Assembly: GCA_964017145.1 (NCBI GenBank)
Contig: OZ024845.1
Span: 248,001-312,000, forward strand
DNA: 64,000 nt
DNA from: Agrocybe praecox
Taxonomy: Eukaryota; Basidiomycota; Agaricomycetes; Agaricales; Agrocybaceae
Direction of reading: 5' to 3'
A program made the translations under genes and the position numbers. Shown piece by piece: positions 60,376 through 64,000 of this stretch (position 1 is the stretch's first letter; each line of letters opens with the position of its first letter). The notes below the pieces were generated by a model that saw only the letters and a list, made by a program, of their open reading frames with translations, did no database searches and had not been told where the DNA came from.

Positions 60376-61918
60376 CGTCGTCGCAGACAATGAGCTCAAA
60401 AGCGGGGGTGAGAGTGGTAGGAAGAAAGAAAGATTTCGAGTTAAATGCTGATTTAACGTCCAGATAAATCAGGTCTGGAAATCGTCATAAAATTCCCAGA
60501 ATGGAAATTCCGTCCCGATGTTGGCCCGGTCCGAGCTTAGCCGAAATTACTCCTTCAACCACGTTTCTAGCCAAAAGTTGACAAGTTTATGTACCCCCAA
60601 TTATATTTATCAAGATTTGCCCTCAACTCGTTTCACTCAAACACCTTCAGGTAAACAGGACTTCGCCGTTGTTTGTTTTTACTATCGTCGACCATCCCGC
60701 TACCCAAGGGGTGCGTAAAATGCCCCTAAACGGATGCGCCAGCATCCGTTCAATGTGCAGTAAACCTTTGGATAATAGTAATTCGATTGTGGGGAATCTT
60801 TCGAGTAATTGTGACTTCGCCCGTTTGTTGAACGTTCGTAACAAACCATAGGCATCGATGCGGGGGGTACGCCCATTTTAGCGGTTTAAGTCGAGGAGTA
60901 TACATCTTAACCCCTCATGGTATCTCTAAGTCTGATTCGAAGTTCCATGCTCTTCCTGGGCATCCAGCTTCCAGGCCTCAGGCCTCATGCTTCATCTGGA
61001 TTCTGTACCAGATAAACCGGCGTTCAAAGTCTATACTAAGAAGCGACTTTCCGACTTTCCACTATCATTAGATGGTATAACCCGAGAAAATGCGAGTATA
61101 CATCAAATATACGATCTTTGCTAATTCTGTTGGACGGCGATCTTATTAGGTTCCATACCATCGCACGTTCGAGGTAAGATTTACTTTTCTACTCGGTGAA
61201 AAACTTGTCAACCTCAAAACTTACATTCGTCCCAAAATAGAGAACGGGTTGAAATTTACTGCCTATTTTCCACATTCGCGTAGATGCCTTTAAGCACGAT
61301 GATTTCATATCTCCATAGATCTCACGGACATGAAATGCAACCCAATTTTCATTTGAGAAACTGAGCTCAGTCTTAAAGAAGCGAAATGTACCCATGCACC
61401 GGAGAAACTGAAGAAGAAGAACCTCTGCGTCGAAAATAGCTGCTGATCATGTTGATGTCAACTTTTAACTTTTCGAATTCACATGTGTTATATTTGCTGT
61501 GCGTATGCTTTAGGCTGAACTACTTGACTTTTAAAAATAACAACACAGGTATGACCTCAGGAATATGGGATAGTACATCCACGTAGTACAAAGCAAGTAT
61601 CAGCTAACGCGACGATGTTAGACTGATACTTTCCAGGATCCCATGACCGACTGGTTAGAAGTGTATATTATACTGTATATGCCGTACAGCCCGCTAGACG
61701 GCTTATTCACCCGCAATAATAGATTAAATAAATGTACATATGATGAGTACATACTTACCAGCTTCATCAACGTTTCGGATATTATCATCCCCTACCAGGT
61801 GGCTCTACAGAGTAGGGAGCATTGCCTCCTCTTGGAATTTCACCACTTTCTTTTCACTGCTACAATTTCTCAACATTGAAGGTGGTCGAGCTAACAGCGA
61901 TATATCACTACTGCCAGA
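60376..61918. other. Intergenic, promoter of TPS2; no other gene seen
   Basis: This 1.5 kb has no supported gene. The part next to TPS2 contains several CCCCT/AGGGG pentamers, listed separately. Confidence 0.5.
60707..60915. promoter_or_regulatory. Cluster of STRE-like CCCCT/AGGGG elements upstream of TPS2
   Basis: AGGGG at 60707-60711, CCCCT at 60723-60727 and CCCCT at 60911-60915 lie 330-540 bases above the TPS2 start codon. The first two form an inverted pair. In yeast such stress response elements bind Msn2/4 and control trehalose genes. The motif is short and its use in basidiomycetes is inferred. Confidence 0.3.
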
Positions 61919-63090
61919 ATGCCAATCCGGCCGTCTATTGATGATACCAATACCACATTGATCGAATATCAAGGGGTCTGGCAGGAGATGTTAGGCGGAT
62001 CCTCGAGGCAGTGGGAGTCTTCGGTTCATTCCACGATTCAGCCAGGTGCAAGCGCAATCTTTAGGTTTATAGGTGAGGAAAGCGTCTACTATACGTCGCC
62101 ACTCTTCTTACCTTCGGTTTGATGACAAACCGCAGGTTATCAAGTATGGATGTGGGGGACCAACCCAGCCGGAACAGGTAGCAATCTTTTGGACGTTGCA
62201 ATTGATGGTGGTGCAGTGACTTCAATTTCTCAAACTTCTAATGGATCGGCCGTATACAATGTCCTGTATTATAATTCTACGATTATGACAGACTCGTTGC
62301 ATCAGATCACAGTGACGAACCGTGGCTCTGTTGAAAATGGACACACCGAGTTTTTGCTGGACAGGTTCGAGTTCGAGACTGCAGCCAACGTCGTTATCTA
62401 CCCGACCATCACCAGCTCCTCTTCAACGTCGTCCACACCGAACCCACTGTCAACATTGACATCATCAACTCCAGGATCCCATCCCACATCCAAGTCACAT
62501 ACCGGTGCTATCGCGGGTTCAGTTATTGGAGTGTTGGTTCTCCTGATCCTGGCCCTTTCGTACCTCTTATGGCGCAGAAGGAGACAGTCCAAATTAACAA
62601 CGGAGGGGTCAAATGGAGAGAGTCGGTTATCTCATGTTGGTGCGTTTATACTGCTGTTTCAGGTTTTGCCCACCTGTACTATACACTTGTATCTGAATGA
62701 CATATTAAAAAAACAGTCCCTTCAAACCGCTCTGGTCTGTCAGCACCAGTACCATTCCAACTGCGCAATGCTCCAAGTTCGCCAGCAGATCCAAGCGTAC
62801 ACCCTAGAACCGAGAAGGCTGCATATCATACTACCCAACAAGTATCTGCTCCTACTGCTAGAGCACCTGTTGAGCCAAATATGCCACAGCCAATGCCATC
62901 TTCCACGTCTCTTACTACACCCACAGGCACATCTTCCGACATTTACGCCTCACCTGGACCAACATTACACACTATCGTTCTAGTAGAAGAACCACTCCCG
63001 CATGTACCGCCACCATCTTATTCCCAGTCGAGTGGCACTATTGTACCCGGCCATCCACCAGGAAGAGACGGGAGTCCTACTCAAACTTAG
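61919..63090 (+). CDS. Single-pass membrane protein with extracellular beta-sandwich-like and mucin-like regions
   Basis: Exons 61919-62072, 62136-62639 and 62717-63090 give 343 residues. The first 160 residues look like a galactose-binding-like beta domain common in basidiomycete membrane proteins: IDDTNTTLIEYQGVWQE, a central FRFI|GYQVWMWGTN, NVLYYNSTIMTDSLHQITVT, then EFLLDRFEFE. A Ser/Thr/Pro mucin-like stalk (TSSSSTSSTPNPLSTL) follows, then one membrane helix (AIAGSVIGVLVLLILALSYLLW) with a basic stop (RRRRQSK). The tail of about 150 residues is Pro/Ser-rich, with PPPSYSQS near the end as is typical of the group. No N-terminal signal peptide is visible from the chosen ATG, so an upstream exon could be missing. 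Ligand and function are unknown. Confidence 0.8.
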
Positions 63091-64000
63091 TAATAGCGAT
63101 CATTAATTTGGGTTGCCTAATAATGAGTAGTTTTTATTTGTTTAAACTTGGTATTTATGCCTTTTCTGGCGCACCCCGCACTGCACACCGACAGTAAATT
63201 ACAACTGTCCTTAACTCTTTTATTAGTATGTACAGGATATCTTATTCAAAAAACCCAGATTTTGTCTGTGTATAGTGTGCCGGCCCTGACATGGGACACT
63301 AGAAAGTCTGATACAGTCGGCCCGTCTAGAGGAGTCAACATCATTCTTACCGCACTTTACAAACAAACAAGAATAACTACTCTAGTTGCAGTTTAATGAA
63401 GATGTCCTACTTCTGCTGTACATGTGTCCATGCACCCGGCCCTTGGCGATAGATGTTGTATGCTGTAAATATCTCAACCTTTCCTATTTTATGTAGCGTA
63501 TCTTCCCAGCATTCTATTTTATGACGTCGCGTGTCGCCCTCTCATGATAAAGGACCTAGTAAATGACGAGAAAGCGGAAGGAGCTTGTGCGTTAATATTA
63601 GAGGAAAACATCTCCTTCAGTTTGCAGATCGCCATAAACGTAGGGCCTAGGCTAGGGTTTTCGTCACAATTTGTACGGGATCCCCTTCTGTATGGACTTA
63701 TCTTGCAAAGATAAGAAGTTGGCGATAGCACATTACCGTCTAAGTATCATGACGTCTGGGGCATTTCGGTAGGAGGGTGCCATATGCGTAGAGATGAGTC
63801 ACGCGTGACAAAAAGTAAGACCCTCACCCGGCACAGAGGCCCTCGATTCATAACCTGTGCCAAGTTATTGACCTTTACAACACTTTCGTTTCCTTTTCGA
63901 TATAAACATGGAATACATGCCAAGCGCCCAAATTCTAACGCGATGGAAAGTCTCGAACGGCTAAGTCCGACATTCAAACAAGAGGTGTGCAGTCGTGGAA
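63091..64000. other. Right end of window, no gene seen
   Basis: It holds the 3' flank of the preceding gene and spacer. Open frames at 63148-63396 and on the minus strand at 63519-63977 show no motif or splice support. Confidence 0.45.

Noticed and set aside
1..64000. CRISPR arrays, rRNA, tRNA genes, prophage or insertion sequences
   Set aside because: None is seen; the window is eukaryotic and shows no repeat-spacer pattern, cloverleaf with proper arms, or transposase motif.

Overview
The window reads as nuclear DNA of a filamentous basidiomycete, most likely a mushroom-forming Agaricomycete. Genes are cut by many short GT-AG introns, mostly 45-70 bases, so almost no gene is one open frame. 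Several families are typical of that group: DUF6535 membrane proteins, a FunK1-type kinase fragment, F-box proteins, small multi-exon CsbD-like proteins, and single-pass proteins with an extracellular beta-sandwich-like domain. I assembled gene models by eye from splice signals, reading phase and conserved motifs. No alignment or search was run.

Layout, left to right. 0-8 kb: the cut-off first exon of a Ser/Gly-rich membrane protein (family called GS here), the mitotic polo kinase, then an intact GS gene followed by a truncated DUF6535 pseudogene. 9.6-15.2 kb: a complete 20-exon PDR-type ABC exporter. 15.5-21.2 kb: a single-TM protein, an F-box gene with a frame break, and a complete DUF6535 gene. 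21.6-22.8 kb: an inverted copy of the GS gene carrying a frameshift. The GS + DUF6535 block at 5.9-8.1 kb and its mirror copy at 20.6-22.8 kb form a 2.2 kb inverted repeat around a 12.5 kb interval that holds the exporter.

23.2-30.1 kb: an unrecognised 432-residue protein, a copper P-type ATPase (CCC2-like) and a decayed FunK1 fragment. 30.3-34.1 kb: a near-palindrome with two head-to-head copies of a VPS68/TMEM50 gene. Its centre holds a diverged GS-family locus, a 497-base direct repeat and a 200-base run of N, so this part of the assembly is suspect. 34.9-36.3 kb: two small four-exon genes. 37.3-44.4 kb: a tetraspanin, a coiled-coil protein and a large F-box-like protein with a disordered N-terminus.

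44.9-60.4 kb is mainly housekeeping: a 23-exon mitochondrial DHTKD1-like 2-oxo-acid dehydrogenase E1, a tiny cysteine-rich secreted protein, the plasma-membrane proton ATPase and a trehalose-phosphate phosphatase of the TPS2 type. A membrane-anchored mucin-like protein closes the window at 61.9-63.1 kb. I see no operon or biosynthetic cluster. The proton ATPase and the ABC exporter are functionally linked only in general terms: the first energises the plasma membrane in which the second exports hydrophobic compounds.

The least explained material is the GS family (five loci or pieces here, each complete one built on an RTYGS...GRG...FP..FWP core), its repeated association with inverted duplications, and exons of 3, 4 and 6 bases that are needed to keep conserved motifs intact.
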